A stretch of DNA of 64,000 nucleotides from Massilia sp. 9096 (GCF_000745265.1 NZ_JQNN01000001.1:2604001-2668000), one strand, 5' to 3'. Shown: positions 7,883 to 19,519, numbered from the stretch's first letter. The notes: a model not told the origin generated them from the letters alone. Translations and numbers: made by a program.

Positions 7883-8410
7883 ATGAGGCATCCGATCGAT
7901 TGTGCGCGCCGCGCCGCGGCGCGCACCCTGCCGCTGGCGCTGGCCGTGCTGCTCGCAGCCTGCAGCGCCCCGCTGTTTCGCGAAGCGCCGCCGGCCGGCG
8001 CCCCGCTGCCCGAAGTGCTCGCCAAGCTCGGCCAACCGACCGAGGTCTACCGCGAGCCCGACGGCGGCCAGGATCTCGAATACCGCGGCCAGCCGATGGG
8101 CCAGTTCCAGTGGATGGCGCGGATCGGGCCGGACGGCCGGCTGGTCGCCTACGAACAGGCGCTGACCAATGCCGGCTTCGCCAAGGTGAAGGTCGACCAC
8201 ACCACCAAGGACGAGATCCTGCGCATGTTCGGGCGCCCGGCCGAGATCTCGCGCGTGCGCTTTCACGACTACGAAGTCTGGTCCTACCGCTACAAGGAAT
8301 CCGGCGTGTGGAACTCGATGATGAGCGTCCACTTCGACCAGGACGGCATCGTGCGCCAGATGCTCAACGGTCCGGATCCGCTGTACGACGACCGTTTCCG
8401 CCATCGCTGA
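7883..8410 (+). CDS. Lipoprotein, second of a tandem paralogous pair
   Basis: The product has 175 residues. The ATG at 7883 follows AAGGAGAAG. The signal peptide ends at LLAAC. The mature part aligns along its whole length with the upstream lipoprotein: [33 protein letters not shown] and a PDPLYDDRF end. The pair therefore arose by tandem duplication followed by strong divergence outside the motifs. The probable location is the inner leaflet of the outer membrane. The function is unknown. Its last 47 bp overlap the convergent esterase gene. Confidence 0.8.
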   Translation: MRHPIDCARRAAARTLPLALAVLLAACSAPLFREAPPAGAPLPEVLAKLGQPTEVYREPDGGQDLEYRGQPMGQFQWMARIGPDGRLVAYEQALTNAGFAKVKVDHTTKDEILRMFGRPAEISRVRFHDYEVWSYRYKESGVWNSMMSVHFDQDGIVRQMLNGPDPLYDDRFRHR

Positions 8411-9323
8411 CCTTGGCCGCGGCGCTGCCGCCGGCCCGGTCGCGCCGGATGAATGCGGTGACCGCGTCCAGCGTCGGCGCCAAGCGGCGCAGCGAATTCG
8501 ACAGCGACGCCACCAGCGTCGCATGCCCCACCCCGTCGTAATACGCTTCGGTGACCGGCACGCCGGCCGCGCGCAGCCTGGCCGCCAGGCCGCCGGTGTT
8601 GCGCACCGGGTCGACGGTGTCGTCGTGGCGCGGCGCGATCAGGAGCGCCGGCGGCGCAGCGCGGCTGACGTGGCTGGCCGGCTGCGAGTCGGGCGGCGTG
8701 TCCGGGTAGTCGAATACCGGGCGCGTGGTGCGGTTCTCGATCGGCAGGAAATCGTAGGGGCCGGCCAGGCCGATCCAGCCGCGCAGGCTGTCCGGATGGA
8801 TGCCCTCGCGGCCGAGCCAGCGGCCGTCCAGCGCCAGCATCGCCGCGTTGTAGGCGCCGGCGCTGTGGCCCATCAGGTAGACCCGCTGCGGATCGCCGCC
8901 GTACTGCGCGATGCTGCGCTCGGTCCAGGCCACGGCCTGGGCCGCATCGACTAAAAAGTCCGGGTAGCGCACCTGCGGATACAGGCGATAGTCGGGGATG
9001 ACGACCACGAAGCCGCGCGCCGCCAGCGCCCGCCCGACAAAGGCGTAATCCTCGCGCTTGCCGCTGACCCAGTTGCCGCCGTAGAAGAAGACGATCACGG
9101 GCTTCGCTCCGCCTGCCGCCGCATCGGACCGCGCCGACGGCGTGTAGACGTCGAGCATGTGGCGCTCGCCGGCGGCGTACCGGATCGCCGCCGTCGCGCG
9201 CGCCGCGCCGGCGGGCGAGACGGCGTTCACCAGCGTCAGCGGCGAACAGGCGGCGAGCGCGCCGGCCAACAGGGCAGCGCCCAGGCAGGCGCCCAGGAAA
9301 GTGGCGAGGCGGCGTCGAGTCAT
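8364..9323 (-). CDS. Alpha/beta-hydrolase (BD-FAE/carboxylesterase type), lipoprotein-like
   Basis: The product has 319 residues from ATG 9323. The N-terminus MTRRRLATFLG runs into a hydrophobic stretch ending LAGALAACS, a probable lipobox, so the enzyme is exported and lipid-anchored. The hydrolase core shows the oxyanion motif FFYGGNW, the nucleophile elbow GHSAGA, the acid in PRHDDTV and the histidine in GVGHATLV, giving a complete Ser-Asp-His triad. This is the hormone-sensitive-lipase/BD-FAE-like group acting on short esters. The substrate is unknown. The 3' end overlaps the convergent lipoprotein gene, and the start is divergent from the gene at 9467. Confidence 0.85.
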   Translation of the reverse strand: MTRRRLATFLGACLGAALLAGALAACSPLTLVNAVSPAGAARATAAIRYAAGERHMLDVYTPSARSDAAAGGAKPVIVFFYGGNWVSGKREDYAFVGRALAARGFVVVIPDYRLYPQVRYPDFLVDAAQAVAWTERSIAQYGGDPQRVYLMGHSAGAYNAAMLALDGRWLGREGIHPDSLRGWIGLAGPYDFLPIENRTTRPVFDYPDTPPDSQPASHVSRAAPPALLIAPRHDDTVDPVRNTGGLAARLRAAGVPVTEAYYDGVGHATLVASLSNSLRRLAPTLDAVTAFIRRDRAGGSAAAKVSDGGNGRRTADPDR

Positions 9324-9466
9324 CGAGCGGGTCCGTGAAAGCGATTGCCCGAGTATAGCCGGGCGGTCGCCCCTGCTCCCGCACCCGAGTGCGCCGTGCC
9401 AGGCGCGCGAGATGTATGCATCGAAATCTTGAACGGCAGCGATCGATTGCGTTTTATACTGGTTCG

Positions 9467-10198
9467 ATGAATGCCGCGCTGCGCCCACCATCCGACCGCC
9501 GCCTCGCCGCCCTCGCCTTCACGGCGCTGGTGCACGTGCTGATGCTGCTCGGCTGGCAGATGACGCGGCGCTTGCCGGCGCCCATACAGGCCGACCCGCC
9601 CGGCATCCAGTGGATCGACCTGTGCCCGCGCGCACCGGCCCTGCCGCGGCCCGCGCCCGCGCACGTCAGCGCGCCCGCGCCCGCGCGCGAGGCAGCCAAC
9701 CCCCAGTCCATCCACGTGCTGCCGGCGCCTGTCGCCGTCGAGCCGGCGCCGCCGAATGCTGCGCCGTACGCTGCCGGCGCCGATCCTGCTCCCGCCGCCG
9801 GCGCGCACGGCGGCGTGGCCGGCGGCGCGCTGCTGCAAGGCGCGCTGCGCGCCGCCGGGAGCGTCGACAAGGCGCTGCGCAAGGAAAACTATGCCTACAT
9901 CGTCGCCCCGCCCGACAGTGCGCAGATGCGCATGCGGCGCGGCATGGAAGCGGCGCACGCCATGCTGCCGCCGAAGCTGTGGGAAGCGCCGAAGATCGAG
10001 GAACTGGTCAACAACACCGGCGACGGCACGCGCCACACCCGGGTCATCACCGGCAACGGCACCTACTGCATCAACGAACGCTCGACCCACGTCAGCATCG
10101 ACACCATCGAAACACTGGGCAAGGTCTCGCCGCACCTGACCTGCCCGGAGCACGAGACACCGGCCGGTTCGCAGGAATGGAAAACCGCACGTGACTGA
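9467..10198 (+). CDS. Membrane-anchored Pro/Ala-rich protein, TonB-like N-terminus
   Basis: The product has 243 residues. One hydrophobic helix (about 13-32, LAALAFTALVHVLMLLGWQM) is followed by a long Pro/Ala-rich stretch, as in TonB-type proteins that span the periplasm. The C-terminal part (about 140-243) is unrelated to the TonB C-terminal fold as far as I can see and carries two cysteines (YCINE and LTCPE) that could form a disulfide. It is probably anchored in the inner membrane with a periplasmic domain. The function is unknown. A TATACT box stands 20 bp before the start. The next gene begins 8 nt before this stop, so the two are translationally coupled. Confidence 0.7.
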   Translation: MNAALRPPSDRRLAALAFTALVHVLMLLGWQMTRRLPAPIQADPPGIQWIDLCPRAPALPRPAPAHVSAPAPAREAANPQSIHVLPAPVAVEPAPPNAAPYAAGADPAPAAGAHGGVAGGALLQGALRAAGSVDKALRKENYAYIVAPPDSAQMRMRRGMEAAHAMLPPKLWEAPKIEELVNNTGDGTRHTRVITGNGTYCINERSTHVSIDTIETLGKVSPHLTCPEHETPAGSQEWKTARD

Positions 10199-11153
10199 AC
10201 CCGGAGGCCAGCGCCCACCGGGCTTGCATGCGCGCCGCCCGGCGATCCTGCTGGCGCTGGGCGCGCTCGGCCTGGCCGTGGCGGGGCTGCTGGCCTGGCG
10301 GCAGATCACGGCAAACGACGACGCCCTCCTTGCGGCTCCCGCGCCGGCATCGGTGTCGCCGCGCACAGCGGCTGCGGCGGCATCACCCGTCGCCCCGCCA
10401 GGGCCACGCACCCCGGCGCCGTTTCCGCCCACGCCCGACGAGCCGCCGCTGACCGTGCAGATCGACCGCCTGCTGGCCACGCACGACCCGCACGACGCCT
10501 ACCGCGCCTATCGGCTCGTCGCCGATTGCGCGACCTTCAACGCCAACGGGGACCGCATCGTCTTCGACGAGGATGAGGTCAAACATGGCAAGCCGGACGC
10601 CCTGCCCGGCTTTCGCAGCATGACCCCAGAGGAAAAACGGCACGATGCCAGGCTGTGCGCAGGCATGACCGAACGCGAGCGCCTGAACCGGCTGGATTAC
10701 CTGGCGATCGCTGCCAAGGCAGGGGTGGAAGGCGCAGCCATCGAATTCGCCAGCCAAGGCCCGTTCGGCGACAAGAGCGCGCTCACAACTCGCCCCGACG
10801 ATCCGCTGGTCAAGCAATGGAAAGCCACGGCGCGCGCCCAGCTGTCGGCAGCCGCGGAGAGCGGGACCGACGTGATGGCGATGATGTTCTGGGCGGCCGA
10901 CAACTTCAACGGCACCGACTTCAACGACAAAAACCCGGCGTTGGCTTACCGCTACATGCTGGCCCGTGGCCTGATCGAGTCGGACCTGGCCGGACCGGGC
11001 AACGCGCTATCGAGCATGTACGCGCCGGGCAGCGATTTGATGAACCGCCTCGGCGCGGATCTCACGCCGCAACAGCGCGCCGACGAATTCGCGGCCGCCC
11101 AGGCCATCGCCGAACGCGCGCGCGCCGCGCGCAAGGCCGGGCGTGGCGGCTGA
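10191..11153 (+). CDS. Single-pass membrane protein of unknown function
   Basis: The product has 320 residues starting with GTG at 10191, overlapping the previous gene by 8 nt. The N-terminal helix (about 18-37, AILLALGALGLAVAGLLAW) anchors a Pro/Ala linker and a helical domain from about residue 85 to the end. This domain has a DAYRAYRLVADCATF start and a Cys pair (positions about 108 and 150). No catalytic motif is recognisable. The overlap with the upstream membrane protein suggests the two form a complex in the envelope. The strings of Ala-rich helices recall Sel1/TPR-like arrays, but the repeat signature is not clear. Confidence 0.7.
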   Translation: MTEPGGQRPPGLHARRPAILLALGALGLAVAGLLAWRQITANDDALLAAPAPASVSPRTAAAAASPVAPPGPRTPAPFPPTPDEPPLTVQIDRLLATHDPHDAYRAYRLVADCATFNANGDRIVFDEDEVKHGKPDALPGFRSMTPEEKRHDARLCAGMTERERLNRLDYLAIAAKAGVEGAAIEFASQGPFGDKSALTTRPDDPLVKQWKATARAQLSAAAESGTDVMAMMFWAADNFNGTDFNDKNPALAYRYMLARGLIESDLAGPGNALSSMYAPGSDLMNRLGADLTPQQRADEFAAAQAIAERARAARKAGRGG

Positions 11154-11198
11154 AGGTCGGCGGCTGAACGCTTGCAGCTGACCTTCAGCTGCCGAAGC

Positions 11199-12062
11199 TC
11201 AGCGCCGCTCGCTCGGATCGACCGGCTCTTCGTCGGTCTGGATGATGCTGACCGGCTTGCCCTTGGCCAGGCGCCAGACGTAGACCAGGTAGCCGGACAG
11301 GCCGTAGACCACGAACAGCGGCCACAGGATCACCTGCGGCGCGATCGCCAGCAGCGCCAGTCCGAGCGCGATCAGGAACACCACGATGAACGGCACCGAC
11401 TTGCGGAAGTTGACGTCCTTGAAGCTGTAGAACGGGATGTTGGTGACCATGGTCAGGCCCGCGAACAAGGCAATGCACCACGAGATCCAGTCGACCTTGC
11501 GGGCGTCGATGGCGATGTCGGGGTCGCTCATGAACATCACCAGGCCGACCACCAGCGCCGCCGCGGCCGGGCTGGGCAAGCCCTGGAAGAAGCGCTTGTC
11601 GACCACTTCGATGTTGGTGTTGAAGCGCGCCAGGCGCAGCGCGGCGCCGGCGCAGTACACGAAGGCGGCGATCCAGCCGAGCTTACCGAGGCCGCGCAGC
11701 GACCATTCGTAGATGACCAGCGCCGGCGCGGCGCCAAAGGACACCATGTCGGACAGGCTGTCGTACTGGGCGCCGAACTCGGACTGGGTGTTGGTCAGGC
11801 GCGCCACGCGGCCATCCAGGCTGTCGAGCACCATCGCGATGAACACAGCCCAGCAGGCGTGGTCGAAGCGCTGGTTCATCGCCATCACGATCGCATAAAA
11901 GCCGCCGAACAGCGCGGCCGTGGTGAAAGCGTTGGGCAGCAGGTAGATGCCGCGGCGCGGCCGTTCGCGGGCGACATCGGCGCTGCGCGGCACGCGTCGG
12001 AAACGGGCAAAGCCCTTGGGCTTGGCGGTGGCGTTTTTTCTGCGTCGTGGGAGAGGTGCCAT
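11199..12062 (-). CDS. pssA: CDP-diacylglycerol--serine O-phosphatidyltransferase
   Basis: The product has 287 residues from ATG 12062 (MAPLPRRRKN). This integral membrane enzyme makes phosphatidylserine from CDP-diacylglycerol and serine, the precursor of phosphatidylethanolamine. The CDP-alcohol phosphotransferase signature is complete: DGxxAR, eight residues, GxxxDxxxD within LDGRVARLTNTQSEFGAQYD and the following SLSD. About eight hydrophobic helices follow. In related genomes pssA sits between ilvC and leuA. Here two envelope-protein genes separate it from ilvC and no leuA follows in the window. A longer frame to 12107 is possible but lacks a better start. Confidence 0.95.
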   Translation of the reverse strand: MAPLPRRRKNATAKPKGFARFRRVPRSADVARERPRRGIYLLPNAFTTAALFGGFYAIVMAMNQRFDHACWAVFIAMVLDSLDGRVARLTNTQSEFGAQYDSLSDMVSFGAAPALVIYEWSLRGLGKLGWIAAFVYCAGAALRLARFNTNIEVVDKRFFQGLPSPAAAALVVGLVMFMSDPDIAIDARKVDWISWCIALFAGLTMVTNIPFYSFKDVNFRKSVPFIVVFLIALGLALLAIAPQVILWPLFVVYGLSGYLVYVWRLAKGKPVSIIQTDEEPVDPSERR

Positions 12063-12155
12063 GAACTCGTTATTGGGTAGCAGCGCACGCGGCGCGGACG
12101 GCTCCATTATATGGCCGCACCCGCGTGTTAGCGAATCGATATGGATGAACGGCGG

Positions 12156-12977
12156 TCAGCGGAAGCGGACCTTGCCGACCAGGCGCATCTGCAGCGTGGT
12201 CTCGCCCGGTTCGAAACTCGGTTCCGGCACGTCGGCGTCCATCTGCTTGGCCAGGCTGCGCATCATCGGCGCCGCCGGCCGCGCCTCGGGACCGGCGTAA
12301 TTGCCGCTGCCCTCAAAGTCGACGGTATCGATCACGGCGTCGTTCACGCTGCGCCCCATCGCGCGCGCGATCGAGGCGATGCGCTCGTTCAGGTTGCGGT
12401 AGGTCGCGGCGATGCGCTCGTCGTCGACCTGTTTTTCCAGCGCCGGGCTGAGGTGGTAGTCGATGCCGTTCAGGTTGAGGACCTTCTGCGCCGCGGCCAC
12501 GGTCCTGGGCAGCGCGGCCAGGCTGTGCGTCTTCATCTCCAGCGTCTGGCTCACGCGCCAGCCGATCGGCGTACGGCGCGCCGCCTGCTGCTGCGCCTGT
12601 TCCTGGGCGCTCAAAGGACGCGGGCTGTCCTGGATTTCCGGATACACCGGATAGGTGGTGTAGTTGACGGTCTTGAGTTCGGCCTGCGCATCGGCGCGGC
12701 GCAGGATGTCGGTGCCCTGCTTTATCTTCTGATTGACGCGCGCGGTCGCGGCGGCGCGGTCCTTGTCCTGCTCCTCGACGCTGAAGGAAAGCGTGGCTTC
12801 GTCGTTGGCACGCTTGACTTCGCCGAAGGCCGGCACGATCACGAGCGTACCGGAGGTCGCCGCAACGCTCGTGGCCGCGCCGGTCGCGTGCGTGGCAGGG
12901 GCCTGGGCCCGGGCGCCGGCTTGCAGGCCGAAGGCGAGCGTGAGCGCGGACAGCAGGATCAGCTTCTTGCAGGACAT
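12156..12977 (-). CDS. SIMPL domain (DUF541) periplasmic protein
   Basis: The product has 273 residues. The ATG at 12977 follows AAGGAGAACC. A signal peptide ends around GARAQA (residue 25). The mature part is a SIMPL/DUF541 domain: it opens with a strand close to TLVIVPAFGEVKRAND, has the central long helix with NQKIKQGTDIL and LNERIASIARAMG, and has the typical TYPVYPE turn. Members such as E. coli YggE are periplasmic, oligomeric and linked to oxidative stress protection, but have no known enzymatic activity. It stands alone, with a 165-bp gap on its upstream side. Confidence 0.88.
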   Translation of the reverse strand: MSCKKLILLSALTLAFGLQAGARAQAPATHATGAATSVAATSGTLVIVPAFGEVKRANDEATLSFSVEEQDKDRAAATARVNQKIKQGTDILRRADAQAELKTVNYTTYPVYPEIQDSPRPLSAQEQAQQQAARRTPIGWRVSQTLEMKTHSLAALPRTVAAAQKVLNLNGIDYHLSPALEKQVDDERIAATYRNLNERIASIARAMGRSVNDAVIDTVDFEGSGNYAGPEARPAAPMMRSLAKQMDADVPEPSFEPGETTLQMRLVGKVRFR

Positions 12978-13142
12978 CGTGGTTCTCCTTGTACGGGTCG
13001 GCGGTGTGCCGGGTCAGGAGAACGATACCGGGTTTCGTATGGACGCGGGCTTGTTGTAATGGAATATTGCAAATGGTTGCACTCGGATGCAATCACTCCA
13101 CAAACATGCCCTTGTCCTGCGACCCTTTTTGCCGGCAGCCGC

Positions 13143-14066
13143 TTACTGCGGCAGGCGCGGCTTGAGGCGGTCGGCGTCGGCGACCGGGAACGGGAAGCCC
13201 AGCACCGTGGCCGCGCCGCGGGTCTGGTTCTGCGCCTGGCACTTGTGCTCGCAGACGGTTGCCGGCGGCGCGACCTCGGTCGCATCCTCGCCCATCACCT
13301 GGCCCATGCGCCCGCCGCTGGCCACGGCCCACTGCGAAACGCCGCCGCAATGCTGGACGCGGCTGAGCGTGCCGGTGCGGGTCAGGATGTCGTTGCTGCA
13401 GCGCGGCTCGGCGATGCGGTCGGCGAATTGCGGGCTGTCGCGGCCGACGAATCTGGCCGAGTAATCGTTGCCGAAGTTGATGCGCGGCGCCACTTTCAGC
13501 GTCGTGTCCTTGTACGCCACGCTGTCACCTTCGCGGTCGCGGAAGGCGCGGTTATCGAAATAAAACGCGCTTTGCGCCAGCTTGTGCGTGAAGACCGTCT
13601 TGGTGTCGTCGGCGCGCGCCACTTCCATCTGGAACAGCCCGCCATTGGCGCAATCCTTGGCCTGGATCTTCATAGTGACGCCGGGGCCGCTGCGGGTCAG
13701 GACGACGTCGCCCGCCGTGCTCAGCTGGAGGCTGACGGCGCCGTCCAGCACGACGCCGCGGTGGTCCGGCATCTTGCTCTCGAACACCGGGGTGGCGCGC
13801 CCGCCGGTGATGTCGAGCGCGTTCGGCGCGCCGGTCAGCGTGTAGTTCAGCACCCCGAACGTCGCCGCGTCGACGTCGAACTGGACGTAGCGTCCCTGCA
13901 CGCGAAACACCGAGGCGACACTGCCTGGCGCCAGGCTGGCGCTCTGGCCGCTCGCTTTGCCCAGTACCGTAAAACCGCCGCCTTCGCAGCCGGTCGAATC
14001 GGCGGCCATCGCGTGCTGCGCCGAAAATAGCAGGCCCATGCAGGCTGCCGTCATCCACTTGTTCAT
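13143..14066 (-). CDS. Secreted protein of unknown function
   Basis: The product has 307 residues from ATG 14066. The signal peptide MNKWMTAACMGLLFSAQHAMA is cleaved before ADSTGCEGG. The mature chain is strand-rich, with a jelly-roll-like run in the first half (FTVLGKASG, YVQFDVDAAT) and six or more cysteines, probably in disulfides (CANGG, CSNDI, HCGG, CEHKC). No catalytic motif was recognised. It is likely periplasmic or surface-exposed. It lies between the SIMPL gene and ilvC, with its own short leader. A frame extending to 14156 exists but has no signal peptide at its start and is rejected. Confidence 0.75.
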   Translation of the reverse strand: MNKWMTAACMGLLFSAQHAMAADSTGCEGGGFTVLGKASGQSASLAPGSVASVFRVQGRYVQFDVDAATFGVLNYTLTGAPNALDITGGRATPVFESKMPDHRGVVLDGAVSLQLSTAGDVVLTRSGPGVTMKIQAKDCANGGLFQMEVARADDTKTVFTHKLAQSAFYFDNRAFRDREGDSVAYKDTTLKVAPRINFGNDYSARFVGRDSPQFADRIAEPRCSNDILTRTGTLSRVQHCGGVSQWAVASGGRMGQVMGEDATEVAPPATVCEHKCQAQNQTRGAATVLGFPFPVADADRLKPRLPQ

Positions 14067-14197
14067 CGTCGTCGTCCCCAGGCTAGCGCAGTCGCGGGCC
14101 GGAATGGCAGGACTGCTGTTACCCATTATAAATACAACGTAAATACGGGGCGACAAGTTTTTGCCAAAAATGATGCGCCGACGAATGCGGCGGACAT

Positions 14198-14224
14198 GAA
14201 AAAGGCCGCGGGGATGCCGCGACC
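14198..14224 (-). terminator. Terminator of the ilvIHC operon
   Basis: On the minus strand, CGCGGCATCCCCGCG forms a short GC hairpin followed by GCC and a five-T run. It lies 23 bp after the ilvC stop codon. Confidence 0.75.
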
Positions 14225-14246
14225 CGGGGGTTTTGCTACCGGACGA

Positions 14247-15278
<1,032 letters not shown>

Positions 15279-15345
15279 TTATATATATCGTTTATTTGAT
15301 TTTTCGAGGCCGCCGGCGGCAGCCCGGACGCGGTTCAGACGCAGC

Positions 15346-15836
15346 TTAGACCTTGAGGATGCGCTCGCCGCGGCCGATGCCCGAGCCGCCGGTACGGACG
15401 GTCTCGAGGATGGCGGCGCGGTCGATCGAATCGATGAAGGCGTCCAGCTTGGATTTCGCCCCGGTCAGCTCGATCGTGTAGGTCTTCTCGGTCACGTCGA
15501 TGATGCGGCCTCGGAAGATGTCGGCGGTGCGCTTCATTTCTTCGCGCTCCTTGCCGACCGCCCTCACCTTGATCAGCATGAGCTCGCGCTCGATGTGCTG
15601 GCCCTCGGTCAGGTCGACCACCTTCACCACTTCGATCAGGCGATTCAGGTGCTTGGTGATCTGCTCGATGATGTCGTCCGAGCCGGTCGTCACGATCGTC
15701 ATGCGCGACAGCGTCGCGTCTTCGGTCGGCGCGACCGTCAGCGTCTCGATGTTGTAGCCGCGCGCCGAGAACAGCCCGACCACGCGCGACAAGGCGCCGG
15801 CTTCGTTTTCCAGCAGGACGGAAATGATGTGTCGCA

Positions 15837-15837
<1 letters not shown>
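15346..15837 (-). CDS. ilvH: Acetolactate synthase small (regulatory) subunit
   Basis: The product has 163 residues. The N-terminal ACT domain (MRHIISVLLENEAGALSRV, with NIETLTVAP) binds valine for feedback control. The C-terminal domain (about 85-160) activates the catalytic subunit. The length is normal. Its ATG overlaps the ilvI stop codon by one base (TGATG), so translation is coupled and the two subunits are made together. Confidence 0.97.
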
Positions 15838-17585
<1,748 letters not shown>

Positions 17586-17903
17586 GATACGTTTTCCTTT
17601 CAAGACCCAGAGGGAGATTGATCGGATGCTCGGCCCTAGCGAGGCACGTATCACGCAACAGTGCTCATGCATCCCCTTTGTATTGCGGTCACGTCGATCT
17701 TTGGGCCATCGGCAGATGGCTTACGAACCGGCGCTGGGCGCAAAGTCGTTTGGCGTGAGTCACGGTGTGCGCAATTGCGTGTCTCTCGCGCTTGTGGCGC
17801 GGGTTGGAGCAAACTGCCTACATGTGAAAGCGCGTCATGTCGCGAATGGCGTTGTGTGCCGACTCGGACCTGACCTGAGCTTCGGGGTTGCAAAGCGTTC
17901 CAT

Positions 17904-17932
17904 ACCATACTGCGTCGCACCATTCTGGTCAA
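17904..17932 (-). promoter_or_regulatory. Sigma-70 promoter of ilvIHC, with long leader
   Basis: On the minus strand, TTGACC and TATGGT are separated by 17 bp. Transcription would begin near 17897, giving a leader of about 310 nt before ilvI. The 398-bp interval 17586-17983 contains no gene I can support. A 22-codon frame in the leader (starting MERFATPKL) has no run of Ile, Val or Leu, so classical attenuation is not apparent. Confidence 0.75.
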
Positions 17933-17983
17933 GCTAAAAAAATCCAAATCCCATTTTGGTGCAGAAGACGCGGCGGCGCTGCA

Positions 17984-18301
17984 TCAGGCCATGCCGTTCA
18001 GGCAAAACGCCACGCATCCCGGGCGCTGGCGCAGGCGCTCGGCGTAAGCGCGCAGCGCGGGATAGTCCGGGCGTTCGGTCGGGGTCATCAGCCAGCGGTT
18101 GAGCGACAGGCCGAGCACGATGTCGCCATCGACGATCACGGGTACCATGGCGTTCGGGTTGAGGGCCAGGAACGACGGCGTGTGCGTCGGCTGGAAGCCG
18201 GCGCCCCAGTCCTCGCGTTCGAACGGCAGCGCCAGTTCCGTACAGGTCCACAAGACCTTGCGCACGTTGATCGAACTTGCCTTTCCGAGAATGCGTAGCA
18301 T
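17984..18301 (-). pseudogene. Glutathione S-transferase with internal deletion
   Basis: The frame has 105 residues where a whole enzyme needs about 205. Residues 1-58 are the N-terminal thioredoxin-like half ([18 protein letters not shown] with VPVIVDGD). Residues 61-105 ([26 protein letters not shown]) match the far C-terminal end of the helical domain of the same family. About 100 residues in between are gone, in frame, with the junction near 18118-18130. The remaining protein lacks most of the second-substrate site and the dimer core, so I judge it non-functional. Its divergent neighbour is the sigma factor gene, and ilvI lies downstream. Confidence 0.8.
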
Positions 18302-18494
18302 GGGCGCCCCTGTTAATTGTTCGATAAAAATATTCTAACGAAAGCGCCGCTTCGTTATCAAGCGATTAATCCCCGCCCGGCAGAGCCGAGCACGCCACCT
18401 GCCTGTTATCCGTGCGGTCATCCATATTTTTTGCTAGGATTCGAAAGTTTTCCAACAGCCACAGGCAACGCACCGGTGGCGACCACTTCATCGC

Positions 18495-19064
18495 ATGGCC
18501 ACTGACAAAGAACTCAACGACTTCCTCGAGAGTGTCGAGCGGCGCGCCTTCAAGCAGGCGGCGTACGCAGTCCGCAAGGACGAAGCAGCGCTCGACATCG
18601 TTCAGGACGCGATGATCAAGCTGGCCGAGAAATACGGCGACAAGCCGTTGGCCGAGTTGCCGATGCTGTTCCAGCGCATCCTGCAGACCACGATCCTCGA
18701 TTATTTCCGCCGCGAGAAGGTACGCAACACCTGGGTCAGCCTCTTCGGCAACCTCGGTCGCCGGGACGACGACGACGAGGACTTTGATATACTCGGCTCC
18801 TACGAGGCCGAGGAAGGCAGCGCCGCGGCCGAGTCGAGCGCAGACCAGGTCGAACGCGCACAAACCCTGCGCCTGATCGACGACGAGATACAAAAACTCC
18901 CGGCGCGTCAACGGGAAGCCTTCCTCATGCGTTACTGGCAAGACATGGACGTGGCCGAAACGGCTGAAGCAATGGGATGCTCCGAGGGCAGCGTGAAGAC
19001 ACACTGCTCTCGCGCTACGCATGCCCTTCAAAAAGCGCTCGAGGCCAAGGGAATTAAACTATGA
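18495..19064 (+). CDS. ECF-type RNA polymerase sigma factor
   Basis: The product has 189 residues. Region 2 covers about 10-80, with RKDEAALDIVQDAMIKL and the -10 recognition helix LFQRILQTTILDYFRR. Region 4 covers about 130-185, with LPARQREAFLMRYWQ and the HTH TAEAMGCSEGSVKTHCSRA. An acidic linker (DDDDEDFD) separates them. It directs polymerase to a small regulon. The next gene starts on its stop codon (ATGA) and encodes a one-helix DUF3619 protein, probably its membrane anti-sigma partner. The ATG at 18495 has no strong ribosome site, so initiation may be weak. Confidence 0.92.
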   Translation: MATDKELNDFLESVERRAFKQAAYAVRKDEAALDIVQDAMIKLAEKYGDKPLAELPMLFQRILQTTILDYFRREKVRNTWVSLFGNLGRRDDDDEDFDILGSYEAEEGSAAAESSADQVERAQTLRLIDDEIQKLPARQREAFLMRYWQDMDVAETAEAMGCSEGSVKTHCSRATHALQKALEAKGIKL

Positions 19065-19516
19065 ATACCGACGACATCAACCTGGCGTACAAGATCCGCC
19101 ATGCGCTGAACCAGAACCTCGAAAACCTGCCGGCATCGACGACGGACCGCCTGGCCGCCGCGCGCGCCGCCGCCATCGCGCGCAAGCGGCCGGACGCCGC
19201 TCGCGCCGATGCGCCGCGCACCGCCACGGTACAGCAGCCGCAGCGCAAGCCGGTGCGTGAACCGCGTTTCGACCTGCGCTCGGCGCTGGCCCTGCCGTGG
19301 GCCATGCGCGCCGCCGTTGCGGCGCCGCTGCTGGCCATGGTGGTCGGCCTGGTCGGCGTGTACCAGAACGAACGCGAACAGCGCACGGCGGAACTGGCCG
19401 AGCTGGACGCCGCCGTGCTGTCCGACAACCTGCCGCTGACCGCCTATACCGACCACGGCTTCAACGCTTACCTGGCCCAACAACAGCAACAACAGCCGCC
19501 ACAGCGCGCCCAGTAA
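19061..19516 (+). CDS. DUF3619 membrane protein, candidate anti-sigma factor
   Basis: The product has 151 residues and overlaps the sigma gene by 4 nt. The N-terminal part (about 1-75) is soluble and begins MNTDDINLAYKIRHALNQ, a short acidic/helical segment like those that clasp sigma factors. A single membrane helix lies at about 83-105 (WAMRAAVAAPLLAMVVGLVG). The outer part is short and ends in a run of Gln. DUF3619 is found next to sigma factors in Burkholderiales, and the coupling here supports an anti-sigma role by context, not by a recognised zinc or ASD motif. Confidence 0.75.
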   Translation: MNTDDINLAYKIRHALNQNLENLPASTTDRLAAARAAAIARKRPDAARADAPRTATVQQPQRKPVREPRFDLRSALALPWAMRAAVAAPLLAMVVGLVGVYQNEREQRTAELAELDAAVLSDNLPLTAYTDHGFNAYLAQQQQQQPPQRAQ

Positions 19517-19519
19517 AGG

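Noticed and set aside
12141..14030. Long plus-strand frame (629 codons)
   Set aside because: Antisense to the SIMPL and secreted-protein genes; same GC artefact, no recognisable protein.
17586..17900. Leader-peptide attenuator for ilvIHC
   Set aside because: The only leader frame of note has no cluster of Ile, Val or Leu codons, and no terminator hairpin was found.
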